Shown one piece after another: positions 1-10,225 of a DNA stretch of 64,000 nt. The stretch covers positions 72,751,954 through 72,815,953 of the forward strand of contig OZ018330.1 in NCBI GenBank assembly GCA_963969495.1. Reading direction: 5' to 3'. The translations under genes were made by a program, and so were the position numbers. The stretch's first letter is position 1. The number at the start of each line of letters is the position of its first letter. This stretch comes from Ceratothoa steindachneri. Lineage: Eukaryota; Arthropoda; Malacostraca; Isopoda; Cymothoidae. A model generated the notes under the pieces. It ran no database searches. It was not told the origin of the DNA and saw only the letters and a list, made by a program, of their open reading frames with translations.

Positions 1-1906
1 ATATCAAAAGGCCATCATCAGCATAAAACAGGGCCGGGATATAGAAATCTTTAGATTTGAATCCATATTTACTGTCTATTATCTTACTAAGTATAATATA
101 CGTTATTAATACAAATAAAGTGGTTGAACCATTGCATCCTTGTTTGATGCCACTACTTATATCAATTTTAACTTTATGTTTGTTTAAGCAGAGAAAAGTA
201 TAATCACTTGTATATAGAGCTGCTATAGTATTAATTATTTCTGGACATATTCTATATTTTTTTAGGGTTTCTATTATTTTACCTCTTTTTATTGAATCAA
301 ATGCTTTTTTGAAGTCTATTGATACCACATATAGTGGTTTTTTATTTTGATAACTATAATCAATACAGTAGGATAACATTAACATATTATCTTCAATACG
401 TCTTTTTTTGGTAAACCCTTGTTGATATTCAAGCTGGCACAAGTTTTCACGTAAATGGACTTCAATTTTTTCTTTTATAATTGTCATATATATTTTATAT
501 GTAATATTGGTTAGGGCTATAGGTCTAAAATCTGATGTTGTTGGTCTTTTTGTTTTTGGTATCAATTTTGTGAGGGATGATTTCCAATTTTCTGGTATAT
601 TATTTCCCTTTACATCATTTAGTGCTTCCAAAATCTTCTTTAGGAATTTTTTACTATTCTCTAGTACCTTTATAAATTCACATTTTAATCCATCTGGTCC
701 TGAGGCTTTTTTGTTTTTCAACCTGCTTATTGCTGCCTTAACTTCTTCTTCTGTTATCAATGGACATTTCATGCTATTGCATGGATTTGATGGTAATTTG
801 GCCACATAATCAAAATTTTCCATTATAAATTTATTGTCTGTTTGGAAATGTATTATTTGGTCGTTATCCATCTTAACTGTCAGTAGTCTATTGTAGAATT
901 CTTTTTCATAATTCTGCTTTAGTGTATTATTCCAGTAATTATTAATATCATTTTCATGTATTTTATATTGATTACTCCAAAAGTTATTTATTTCTTTTAC
1001 ACATTCTGTTTCATCTAGTTTTTTTCCAGTGGAGTTATATACTGATATCTCTCTTGGGTTCTTGTCAGTATTTCTTAAGGTGTTTATGTGTTTCCAAAGT
1101 TTTCTGCTCTTATCTTCCTTTATTTGTTCTGTTAGAGCCTTTTCTAGTTTTTCCCTTGAGTCACGAACAAGTAATTGCACTTTTAATTTCTGCTCTAAAT
1201 ATTTCTGAGTGAATTCTTCTTTGATAGATTCTTCTTTGGCATTTCTTTTTATTCTATTATAGTACTTTCTTAATTTAATATTCTGCTTTATTTCAAAATT
1301 TAGCCATCTTGGTTCTGGATTTGTTTTATCTATATTTGCCTTTTTCTTATACGTTTTTTTTAGTATAGCATCTGCTTTTTCTTTTATGCATTTTTCAATT
1401 TTTGTTATAGACCACTTTGAGTTGTCATTGTCCATTTCTTCTTCTATAGATCTTATATAATTTGACACATTTTCTTGATTAAATTTATAATAACTATATT
1501 CCAAAATTTGTTCTCTTTTTGGTACAATTTTATTAGCTTCAAAAACTATTTTTATGAGATTATGATCTGATATGTCAAACCATTCTCTTTCTTCATCGAT
1601 GTGCATAGTGCAGAAACTTTGGTACATATGATCATTTACAATTGCGTAGTCAATTGTACTTTTCAATCCTCTCTGTTCCCATGTGAATATCCCCTCACAG
1701 TTTGGATCTGCATTTAATATTATTAAGTTTTTATCTTCTATAAGTTGTAGAAGTTGCTTACCATTTGTATTTGTGGTGTGAGCTCCAACAAGGTTAACAT
1801 GACCATTGAAGTCTCCAAGAATTAGAAGTGGGTTGTTATTATACTTTTTTATTAATTCTTTAATTTGATAGTACTTTTGATAGTTTTCATGGGGTCTCAC
1901 AGACAT
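1..1906 (-). CDS. LINE ORF2, APE endonuclease (C-terminal half) plus reverse transcriptase, runs off left edge
   Basis: By eye the frame is open for at least 635 codons from the ATG at 1906-1904 to the window start, with no stop. Endonuclease motifs are LLILGDFNGHV and, later, ISDHNLIKI; the N-terminal half of the domain is missing because the copy is 5' truncated. A Lys/Glu-rich linker follows (EPRWLNFEIK). RT motifs are KKASGPDGL, FRPIALTNITYKIY, VVSIDFKKAFDSI (motif A), SSGIKQGCNGS (motif B) and FYADDGLLI (motif C, within 20 bases of the edge). The AT-rich coding and GIKQGC-type motif B look like an L1- or RTE-related LINE, unlike the CR1-like copies next door. Being undamaged, it is the youngest-looking LINE here. 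The RT thumb and 3' end lie outside the window. Confidence 0.85.
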   Translation of the reverse strand, partial: MSVRPHENYQKYYQIKELIKKYNNNPLLILGDFNGHVNLVGAHTTNTNGKQLLQLIEDKNLIILNADPNCEGIFTWEQRGLKSTIDYAIVNDHMYQSFCTMHIDEEREWFDISDHNLIKIVFEANKIVPKREQILEYSYYKFNQENVSNYIRSIEEEMDNDNSKWSITKIEKCIKEKADAILKKTYKKKANIDKTNPEPRWLNFEIKQNIKLRKYYNRIKRNAKEESIKEEFTQKYLEQKLKVQLLVRDSREKLEKALTEQIKEDKSRKLWKHINTLRNTDKNPREISVYNSTGKKLDETECVKEINNFWSNQYKIHENDINNYWNNTLKQNYEKEFYNRLLTVKMDNDQIIHFQTDNKFIMENFDYVAKLPSNPCNSMKCPLITEEEVKAAISRLKNKKASGPDGLKCEFIKVLENSKKFLKKILEALNDVKGNNIPENWKSSLTKLIPKTKRPTTSDFRPIALTNITYKIYMTIIKEKIEVHLRENLCQLEYQQGFTKKRRIEDNMLMLSYCIDYSYQNKKPLYVVSIDFKKAFDSIKRGKIIETLKKYRICPEIINTIAALYTSDYTFLCLNKHKVKIDISSGIKQGCNGSTTLFVLITYIILSKIIDSKYGFKSKDFYIPALFYADDGLLI

Positions 1907-1922
1907 ATAAACCAATATAATC
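1..1922 (-). mobile_element. 5'-truncated non-LTR retrotransposon, junction with a CR1-like LINE near 1910-1925
   Basis: Minus-strand coding for this LINE becomes recognisable at about 1920. On the other side of that point a different frame encodes a CR1-like ORF2 that ends abruptly 12 residues later (stop at 1887). A mid-domain start of the endonuclease is the usual result of incomplete target-primed reverse transcription. The junction is placed by the change in protein homology; no target-site duplication can be checked because the 3' end is off the window. Confidence 0.7.
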
Positions 1923-3005
1923 ACTTAAATTTTGAATATTATTTTCTACCTGTAATTTTTTATATGCCCTTTTCTTCTCTGAAATTTTTCTAGCTATCTC
2001 CTGATTCCACCATAATGGTTTCCTACTTTTGTTCCTAATGGCCTTCATTGGGATACATTGTTCTTGGACTACATTTATTATATGCTTGAAAGTATCCCAC
2101 ATCCCATAAGCATTTTTACCTCTGAATTCTATATCCCAGTCTACCAAATTTAGCAAGCTTTGAAGTTTTACATAATCTCCCATATGAAAATTTGGAACTT
2201 TTACAGCATTCTCGGTTATTTTACCCTTCTCAATTCCCAAGTTAAAACGAACTATCTGATGGTCACTATTTCCCAATGCTTCCCCAACAGTCAATTCTTG
2301 TACTAAATGATCACTGTTAGAAAGTACTAAATCTAATATATTGTCCCCCCTCGTTGGCTCATTAACAAATTGATTCAAAAAATTATCCTCAAAGCATTCT
2401 ATGAACCTGCCACTTGTTCTATCCCTACCTATCATATTTTCCCAGTCCACAGAGTTTAAGTTGAAGTCCCCAATAATAACTGCATCTGTTTCACATCCCT
2501 TACTTATTTCCCTTATCATTAGTTCATCTATATCACCAGTCTGCCCAGGTGGCCTGTAAAAAGCTCCCAAATGCACCATTCTATTTTTACTGAACCTAAT
2601 ATCTATCCAAAGTGACTCAACTCCATCCTGCTTTATTGAAGTATTTAAACTTGAAACAATGTTGTTTTTTATATAGATAATTATTCCGCCACCAATCCTA
2701 CCTGTCCTTTGACTAATGTACATATTATAGCCCTGTAAATCAAATTCACTTATAGTGTCACTAAATTCTATTTCATTAACCCATGATTCAGTAACGCATA
2801 ATATATCTATATCCTCATTGCTAATATAACTAAATAGCTCATCCTTCTTGTTTCTAAGACTACGAGCATTTGTATAGAAACAATTTAACCCCCCTATCCC
2901 TGAAGCACCTCTTGAAACTTGAATGACCTCACCTCTATCGCCTTGGAACCTATTTCTGTTATCTGCCATGTCCATTCTACTTTCAGTACTATAATGTCCT
3001 CTCAT
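1887..3005 (-). pseudogene. CR1-like LINE ORF2, endonuclease part only (372 codons), truncated by another LINE
   Basis: The reading frame has a complete APE endonuclease: start FYTNARSLRNKKDEL (about residue 43), catalytic Glu in ILCVTESW, IGDFNLNSVDWEN, NILDLVLSN and the terminal LGNSDHQIVRF. After it comes the basic linker (RKPLWWNQEI, KISEKKRAYKKLQ) that normally leads to RT. The RT is absent: the frame stops at 1887, just inside the neighbouring LINE. ATG at 3005 is 24 bases downstream of the ORF1 stop, the usual CR1 spacing. The retained domain has no internal stops. Confidence 0.8.
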
Positions 3006-3028
3006 AATTCCCTGACCACTATTAGTAT

Positions 3029-3529
3029 CTAGTTTCCCGCCCGCAAAGACCTAATAACACGATCATACTCCTCCCACAACACATCTATCCCCCTCCTACT
3101 CAAATGCAGTCCATCCATCGCATACATTTCTTTCATTCCAACAAACCTATCCCACACATCCACAAACATGACACCTTCCATCTCACACATCCTCCTCACA
3201 TAATCATTCAGCCCAATTGCACGAGACATCCATTCTACCCCAACATCCATTCTTGGAAGCACACCTGTCACAACACCTTTCATTCTACTTTCTTTCACCT
3301 TTTCAATCAACCTCTTGTACCTCTCACGTAACTCACATGCACCCACTTTCTTCACATCATTCACTCCTACATGTGTAATCACAACCGCATCCCTTGCACA
3401 GCCAGACACCAGTTCCTCATACCTATCAGACAGATCTCTCACTCCAGCACCCGGCAAACACACCCTCAAACCATTCAATCTATCTCTATGAGTTGGACCT
3501 GGAGGCGAGAGATTGCCAAATAATGTTTT
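3029..3529 (-). pseudogene. CR1-like LINE ORF1, SGNH/GDSL-esterase domain, 5' truncated
   Basis: Open from a stop at about 3530 to 3029 with no ATG near the beginning, so the N-terminus is missing. Visible SGNH-hydrolase blocks are ITHVGVNDVKK (GxND block) and DGLHLSRRGID (catalytic Asp-x-x-His). The nucleophile GDSL block would lie upstream and is lost. CR1 clade LINEs are known to carry an esterase-like ORF1, and this ORF sits directly before the CR1 ORF2. The domain probably helps bind RNA or membrane during retrotransposition; that role is inferred from the family. Codon use is more GC-rich than the ORF2 that follows. Confidence 0.75.
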
Positions 3530-3587
3530 TTATGAAGCGCATTAATAGAAATCAAAAATTGATACTAATAAATAATTTGAACGATAA

Positions 3588-4020
<433 letters not shown>

Positions 4021-4236
4021 AGGAAAGCTACAAGGAGCTACAAGGAAAATAAGTACCCTAGAAAACCTTATGGTCCATACAAGGAGGGTACTTTTGGCGC
4101 AAACTTCCAAGGTATCCGTTGGCAACCTCGAAGATCACTCGCGAGTATCTTAACGGCGATTTCGCAAGACTTTATCTAGTCTTAACTTGAACTGGTCAAC
4201 AGATTCACTGTTGACAACTTCCGTCGGAAGTGCGTT

Positions 4237-4524
4237 TTAACCTCCGCAGATACTGTAAGTGAAGAATTTCCCACACATATCACGGTGGTATCGCTTGAGT
4301 TCAAGTTTAAAGCCGTGATTTCTTGTTCTCCCCTCGCTGAGCTGGAAAATATCCCCGTAGTCCAGTCTGTCGAAGCCTCGAAGTATTTTAAACACTTCGA
4401 TAAGCTGACCACGTAGTCTCCGGGTCTCCAGTGAGAACATATCTAATTCCCTTAATCTATCTTCATAACTTTTATGTCTGATAGAGGGAATTAGTTTGGT
4501 TGCCCTGGCTTGCACGCGTTCCAA
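4237..4524 (-). pseudogene. CR1-like ORF2 C-terminal domain (copy D)
   Basis: Frame with ERVQARATKLIPS, RLRELDMFSLETRRLRGQL and GKFFTYSICG, the conserved tail of CR1/Jockey-type ORF2 proteins (usually ...SYR/SICxxWNxLP). Here it ends at ICGG by a frameshift just before the WNALP motif that copies E and G retain. It continues the palm frame after a shift. Confidence 0.75.
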
Positions 4525-5074
4525 TCTCGCGATGTCCTTTCGAAATAGGGGACTCCAAAATTGTACGGTGCGGTCGGACGAGGGAGTTGTATAGACACAG
4601 TACTATCTCCTTGTTCCGATATCCAAACTGTCGCTTTATATACCCTAACATCCTATGGGCTTTCTTCTCCAACTCAATACACTGCTTCGAAAACTTGAGG
4701 TCACTCATAATAGTTCCACCTAAGTCCTTCTCAGTGTCGGTGGATTCAAGAGCAGTGCCCTTAAGGATATAGGGTGATTGAGGATTTCGGTGACCGATAT
4801 GCCTCACTTTGCATTTGTTTACGTTGAAAGGCATTTGACACGTATCAGACCACTCCCCAATCTTTCGAAGATCATCTTGCAGGTGGGCAGTATTTCCATC
4901 CTTTGCAACGTTCATACCAAGCTTGGTGTCATCGTCAAATTTAGAAATCTTGGCAACCATGTCACCGTCCATGTCGTTGAGGTAGATGATGAATAGTAGT
5001 GGTCCTAGGAAAGAACCTTGAGGCACTCCGCTAGTAACGGGCACCCACTCAGAAGCCTGTCCATTCAGCACCAC
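4472..5074 (-). pseudogene. CR1-like reverse transcriptase palm (copy D)
   Basis: Contains TSGVPQGSFLGPLLFIIYLNDM (motif B region) and FDDDTKLGM (motif C, normally FADDTKL), followed by GEWSDTCQMPFNVNKC and the thumb motif LGYIKRQFGYRNKEI. A frameshift near 4570 turns the expected LVRPHLEYA into LVRPHRTIL, and the true continuation is in the 4237-4524 frame. Motif A lies upstream of the stop at about 5091 in a separate frame. It is non-functional as it stands. Confidence 0.8.
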
Positions 5075-7067
5075 CCGTTTCCGTCTGTCACTTAGTCAGT
5101 TCTCTATCCAGCCGGCTACTTTTCCGTCTATGCCCAGCGCTCGCACTTTCCGGAGAAGGCGGCGGTGTGGTACCTCATCAAAGGCTTTATGAAAGTCTAA
5201 GTACACCACATCTACCGCTTTGTCCCGATCGTGTTCACTGAACACGAAGTGGAAGAATTCCACAAGGTTCGTCAGGCCTGACCGTTGCCTTCGGAAGCCG
5301 TGCTGGGAACTCCTCAGTAGCAGCTTTCATTCTAAATAAGACGTCATTTTGTCCACTATCATGCTTTCCATGAGTTTACCGACTATCGAGGTCAGACTGA
5401 TAGGTCAGTAGTTCGACGGTTGGCTACGGTCTCCTTTCTTGAAGATAGGAGTCACCTCCGCTTCACGCCACTCTCTAGGAACGCATTCGGTCTGGATTGA
5501 CATGTTGAAGATTGTGCTCAGGTGTCGTGACACTTGATCGCGCACTTCTTTCAACACTTTAGGTAGAAACCCATCCGGGCCAGGTGACTTATTCGTCATT
5601 AGGTCACTGATCTTCTTTTTTATTTCTCCTTCGGTGAAGTACAAATCCTCCAGCTTTCCCCCCGTGTAGGAATCCGTCGGCTGAGGGATGGGACCACACT
5701 ATTCAGTAAACACTGAAGAGAAGTAGTCGTTGAAAAAATTAGAGAAAGAGAGAGAGAGTTACAATGAAAGTAAGCACCTTAAAAGACCTTTCGATCCATG
5801 CCGAGAAGATGCTTGTTTCCCTATTCTATTATATATACAAAAAAAAGTTAGGAGTTGGAGACAAAAGTACAGTAAAGTTGAGGTGTCTTCCCACCCTCCT
5901 CTCCCACCCGCCACGCGGGTACGGAAAACCGAAAAGATACCTGCTTAAGTTGAAATATAGAGCTCAACCAGGAATTTTGATAGTAAAGATTTTGAAATAT
6001 TTATCAACAAGTAATAGTTAATAGTCATTATAACTTTTTCTAATCTCTTTTTAAATGTGTTAACGGTGGGATTCGAGACAACCTCTTCCGACAACTGTTT
6101 ACATACATTTACAATTTTATACGAAAATTAATTTCCACATACATTGAGTCTGTACTTTTTTTCGGAACCAGCTTCATGCTGTTATCACGTGTAATATTTC
6201 TATTGAATTCAAACCAGATGGAGTAGTCCACATTTTCGATTCCATTTAAGATTTTATATACTTCAATTAGTTGACCTCATATACGTCTTGTTTCTAATTT
6301 GTAAATGTTTAACTTTTCCAGCCGTGTATCATAACTGTATTTTCTTAATGATGGTATCATTTTCGTAGCCGTAGCTTGCACTCTTTCTAATCTTTCTATA
6401 TCTTTTCTGAGGGAGGGCGATCACACATGGTCACAATATTCTAGTTGTGGTCTTACTAATGCATTGTGCAAGTTAATTAATACGGTTTTGCTTTTATAGC
6501 TGATCTTTTTCTACGCCGACACAGTGTTGTGTGAACTTGAGGTTATTTGACACACAAATACTGAGATCCTTTTCGTTTTTTGTTTCTGCTATTGTTTTAT
6601 CAAGGAGTTTGTATTCTACCTTCGGATTTTTGTGGCCAACATGCATCACTATGCATTTTTCAAGTTTCAGTGGAAGTTTCCAGTTTTCAGACCATTCGGC
6701 TATGTGGTCAATGTCCTTTTGAAAATCTACTATATCTTGCTCGGTAATTAAACTTTTACCCAGTTTACAATGGTCACGAATTTGGAGATTTTATATATCA
6801 ATCACACGTCTATGTCATTTACATAAATAATAAAGAGCAAGGGTCCCAGGACTGATCAGTGAGGAACGCCACTACTCAGACTCTTCTCCATTGATCACGA
6901 CCCTCTGCTTACGATTACTAAGCCAGTCTTCAATCCAATTTGCTATTTTACCTAGTATTCCTAGAGCTCTAACTTTAGACATTAATCTCCTGTGTGGCAC
7001 CTTGTCGAAGGCCTTTTGAAAGACCAAATACAGAATGTCGACAGATCTCTCACTATCATGAATTGTG

Positions 7068-7355
7068 TTAATGTAATGGAAGAACTAATAAATGTGTAAG
7101 ACAAGATCTGTGTTTCCTAAACCCGTGTTGCGCGTTTCTTAGCAATTCGCTGCTTTCTAAATGGCTTACTATTTTTTCTGCAATAATACTTTCAAGCATT
7201 TTACCAATTATTGATGTTAGAATTATAGGTAGATAATTGCATGCCAGAACTTTACGTCCTTTTTTAAATATTGGCGTTACATTGGCAAATTTCCAATCTT
7301 GAGGGACAGTACTAATTTCAAGTGATAAGTTAAAAATGTATGTTATTTGGTCCAC
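7068..7355 (-). pseudogene. RT finger domain of copy H
   Basis: Motifs ISTVPQDWKFANVTPIFKKG, LTSIIGKMLESII and GFRKHRSCLTHLL match the RT finger region of CR1-like LINEs. The frame breaks just after HGFRKHRSC, before motif A. An upstream frame at 7605-7853 carries the linker (KELFALVNSRK type: PKEFFALVNSRK). Confidence 0.75.
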
Positions 7356-7977
7356 TAATCTTTTTTACTCTTTGGATTACTTTTGGCACTATCTTATCGT
7401 GTCCTGGGGATTTTAATTTATTCATTTTATCTATTCGTATTCGTACATCATTGCTCGTGCATTTTAACATTTCTATTGGGTCATTGCTACTCATTATATG
7501 GTAGGATATTTTGATTTGAGGTCTCGTAGTTGAAAACTGATGCGAAATACTCGCTTAGTGCAGTGGCTATATCTTTATCTCTAACTTGTAAATTATTGTG
7601 ACGATCAGTGATTTTGGCCAATACTGTTTTTTATTGGTTTTCTACTATTAACTAAGGCAAAGAATTCTTTGGGATTTTCTCTACAATTTAAAGCTACTCT
7701 CATTTCCTCGATTTGCTTTGATCTTTTAATTCCAGCTTTTACCTTTCTTCTGAGATCAATGTATTTCTTCTTATTCGCTTCTGAACCGTTTAATTTGATT
7801 ATCTTATAAACCTCGTTTCTTTTATTTATGTCTCTGTTGATTTCATTTGTCAACCATTTAGGATTTTGATTTTTTCCACTTGTTCTGACTGCTAGAGGAA
7901 TGAATTGGGACTGTTGTATTAAAAGATTGTTTTTAAATTCATTCCATGCTTCATTTATGTATCTACAAATTATTTTA

Positions 7978-8325
7978 TTATTTCTTAGACTTTTTTTTTT
8001 TGCAATCTATGAAATTACCCTTTCGGAAGTCTAATTTTGTAATACTTCTTACAATTCTTTTGTGAGGTAAATTTAATTCAAACTCTATTAGATTATGATT
8101 GCCTACGCTCACGTTTGCAATAAGTTCATCATATGAAGTTAAGATTAAGTCCAATATATTCTTTCCTCTTGTTGGCTCAGTGACCCATTGAGTTAGCAGG
8201 TTTTCATCTATGAAAGTTAGTAATCTTTCTCCTTCAGAATCAGAATTCTTTGTCCGCCAATTAATTTGGGGGCAGTTAAAATCGCCAATAATGAGAGAGA
8301 ATATGTCCTTACTTACGCTCGTCAA
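7978..8325 (-). pseudogene. APE endonuclease C-terminal part of copy H
   Basis: LIIGDFNCPQINW, LTQWVTEPTRGKNILDLILTS and a degraded VGNHNLIEFEL where SDH would be. The expected Ser-Asp-His has become Gly-Asn-His, so this copy would be catalytically impaired. The N-terminal half of the domain is in broken frames up to about 8770, including 8359-8556. Confidence 0.75.
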
Positions 8326-8927
8326 AAATTCATAAAATCGATTGTGTGTTTCATTTGATTAGTGTGGCTTTCTATATGCCAAATATATATGTAAACATTT
8401 GTTAATATTTAGTTTTATTCCTATTACTTCAAATTTTGTATCTATATTGCAATTAATAGGCTGAAGGTACTGACTTATATATGAGTACTCCTCCTCCTCT
8501 TTCCATATAAGCTCTATCTTTGTGAAATAATTTGTAGCCTTGCAAATGAAATTCACTGATATAGTCCCTCGAATGACTGTGCATCCACGTTTCGGTGATG
8601 CCTATTATATCATATTTTTTAATGCTACTAACGCTTTGAATTCTGATAATTTGTTCATGATTGATCTGGCATTAAATAAGATGGCTTTGAGTGAAGTTAT
8701 CCGTTTACTTCTAATGCTGCACCGAAGTCGTTTCCCGAATTTTCTTCCGGTTCTAAGGAGATACTAGGTTCCATCATGATTGAAGTATGCCTCTTTTTGG
8801 ATCATTTTTTGCCAAAAGTCAACGAATTTAACATTTTATTTTTCACATATCTTCTTTACGCGATCGTTAATGCCAATTGCTCGACTTAACGCTTCTCTAT
8901 TCTAATTTAATCTCGGTAGTAAGCCGA

Positions 8928-9374
8928 TTACCATGCCTCTTCTAGTCTTAGATTTGATTTTCTGACGAGCGTAGTATAGTCCTCAACTATCTCTTCAGTT
9001 CCGGCATAATTATTTTTACAAAAGACATCATTACTTCCAACATTGGCTATTACTGAACACTTCTGATTTTTTAAAGTTAGGTTGTCTATCTCTTGGGTTA
9101 TCTTCTTGATGTTAGCTCCATGATAACACCTAAATTTACGTTTTCTAGAATTTTTCGCACCGAAGTAATCAATCTGATTTCTGATTAAGGAGTCTCCAAA
9201 TAAATAAGTATCTTTTAATTCTGAATACCTATTTTGCAGTTCAATGGGTGTATTCCTGTTTGGTTTGGGTCTAAATTTTCGTTTGTAAGTAACTGCCATG
9301 AAGTCCTCTTCTCTACCGTTATTATGTTCAATTTTGTTTTCTAAAAGCAGTACAGATTGTTCTAATTTCACCAC
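8928..9374 (-). pseudogene. ORF1 SGNH-esterase region of copy H
   Basis: YLFGDSLIRNQID is a clear GDSL nucleophile block and VIANVGSNDVFC the GxND block. It is separated from the zinc-finger start frame (9414-9626) by one TGA in the same frame, so both belong to one ORF1. The C-terminal Asp-x-x-His block is lost after a frameshift near 8930. Confidence 0.75.
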
Positions 9375-9413
9375 TTTTTGATCGATGCGTGTTATTTGAT
9401 TTTCATCGATAGC

Positions 9414-9626
9414 TCAGTCACATCTTTTGGTTTCTAATGCAGTTATTCTGCTGGCCAAGTCATGAATAACTTTCATTAAATCGTTCTTTTCTTTATCGTG
9501 TTTTTCAGCCATTTTACAAAAAAAAAGGCATATACTTTGTTCAAAGCATTGCTCGGAGAAATCTATGATCCGCTCTATTGTCTTGCATTTAAAACAAAGC
9601 ACTTTTAATCTTTGGCCTCCAGGCAT
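9414..9626 (-). pseudogene. ORF1 N-terminus of copy H: Cys-rich finger plus helix
   Basis: Starts at ATG 9626 with Cys residues spaced CFKC...QCFEQSIC...C, resembling the PHD-like finger at the start of CR1 ORF1. A Lys/Glu helix (HDKEKNDLMKVIHDL) follows that could form a coiled coil. The same layout occurs in copy F at 15.7-15.85 kb. One stop codon (TGA at about 9413) separates it from the esterase part. Confidence 0.6.
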
Positions 9627-9660
9627 TTTTTTTCGTTTTGATAAGTCTATTGTAATGTCA

Positions 9661-10081
9661 AATTAATATAAAGTAAATTCACTTACCGAGATCTGCGAAT
9701 ACCCGGTGTGAGACTAGGCTATTCAATAAAAATTCTAACTCACAAGCCTAGCTTAATAATCTTGAACTTTTATTTATTAATATAGTAACTAATATAGTAA
9801 TTATTTAAACGAATTGGGGCGCGCAAATTCAAAACCCACAACCAAGATGGCCGATGATGTAAACAAAAGTCCGTCTCCGAAATCAGAGAACCGGACTCAC
9901 GATTAATCACAATTTATCTAAAAATTCACCACTATTCAAACATAATTTTAGAATTATAATCTGAACGAAGATAAGCCCAAAGGACAACCATTAGAAATAC
10001 ACTTTTCAATATGAATATCGACAAATAGCAAGCATTTTATGAATGAAGAGGAGGGAGCGGCACTGTCGTATACTCGACTGG
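9661..10081. other. No gene seen; AT-rich spacer
   Basis: Separates copy H from the minisatellite. A short CTAGGCT...AGCCTAG pair occurs at 9715-9755, too weak to call an element. Confidence 0.4.
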
Positions 10082-10162
10082 GACAACGGCTGAAAGACAA
10101 CTGACAACGGCTGAAAGACAACTGAACAACGGCTGAAAGACAACTGATAACGGCTGAAAGAT

Positions 10163-10163
<1 letters not shown>
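10082..10163. repeat. Minisatellite, unit about 23-24 bp, 3.6 copies
   Basis: The core ACAACGGCTGAAAGACAACTG recurs four times with one- or two-base spacing differences (..GACAAC, ..GAACAAC, ..GATAAC). It runs directly into a (GA)n tract. Confidence 0.9.

Positions 10164-10222
<59 letters not shown>
10164..10222. repeat. (GA)n microsatellite
   Basis: About 28 GA units. It directly follows, in minus-strand sense, the 3' end of CR1-like copy E, whose last bases read ...GTTACTCAGTGATATT before (CT)n. Confidence 0.95.

Positions 10223-10225
<3 letters not shown>

Larger units (their letters stand above)
4025..5735 (-). mobile_element. CR1-like LINE copy D, RT part, 5' truncated
   Basis: The minus strand carries RT finger, palm and thumb in broken frames, then a 3' UTR ending in a GGGTAC...GGGTACTT block shared with copies at 10.2, 11.9 and 54.6 kb. 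Frames: 5405-5644 (SPGPDGFLPKVLKE, VTPIFKKGD), palm 4472-5074, C-terminus 4237-4524. The 5' limit is at about 5735, next to a short GA-rich run (5741-5759). An in-frame stop sits where the tryptophan of the WIENWLS motif should be (about 5091). Confidence 0.85.
6030..9660 (-). mobile_element. Near full-length, older CR1-like LINE (copy H, distinct subfamily)
   Basis: In minus-strand order: ORF1 zinc-finger start (9626-9414), esterase (9374-8928), ORF2 endonuclease (about 8760-7978, broken), linker (7853-7605), RT fingers (7355-7068), then palm and thumb with many stops down to about 6030. In the palm part a degraded GVPQG-like block and the VxCxxxL..KLVLGH-type Lys/Asn-rich coding can be followed in shifting frames. 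It differs from copies D-G in being AT-rich and Lys/Asn-rich. Total about 3.6 kb, close to a full CR1. Confidence 0.75.

Noticed and set aside
9715..9755. CTAGGCT...AGCCTAG inverted pair as a possible MITE
   Set aside because: Only 7 bases, no target duplication.
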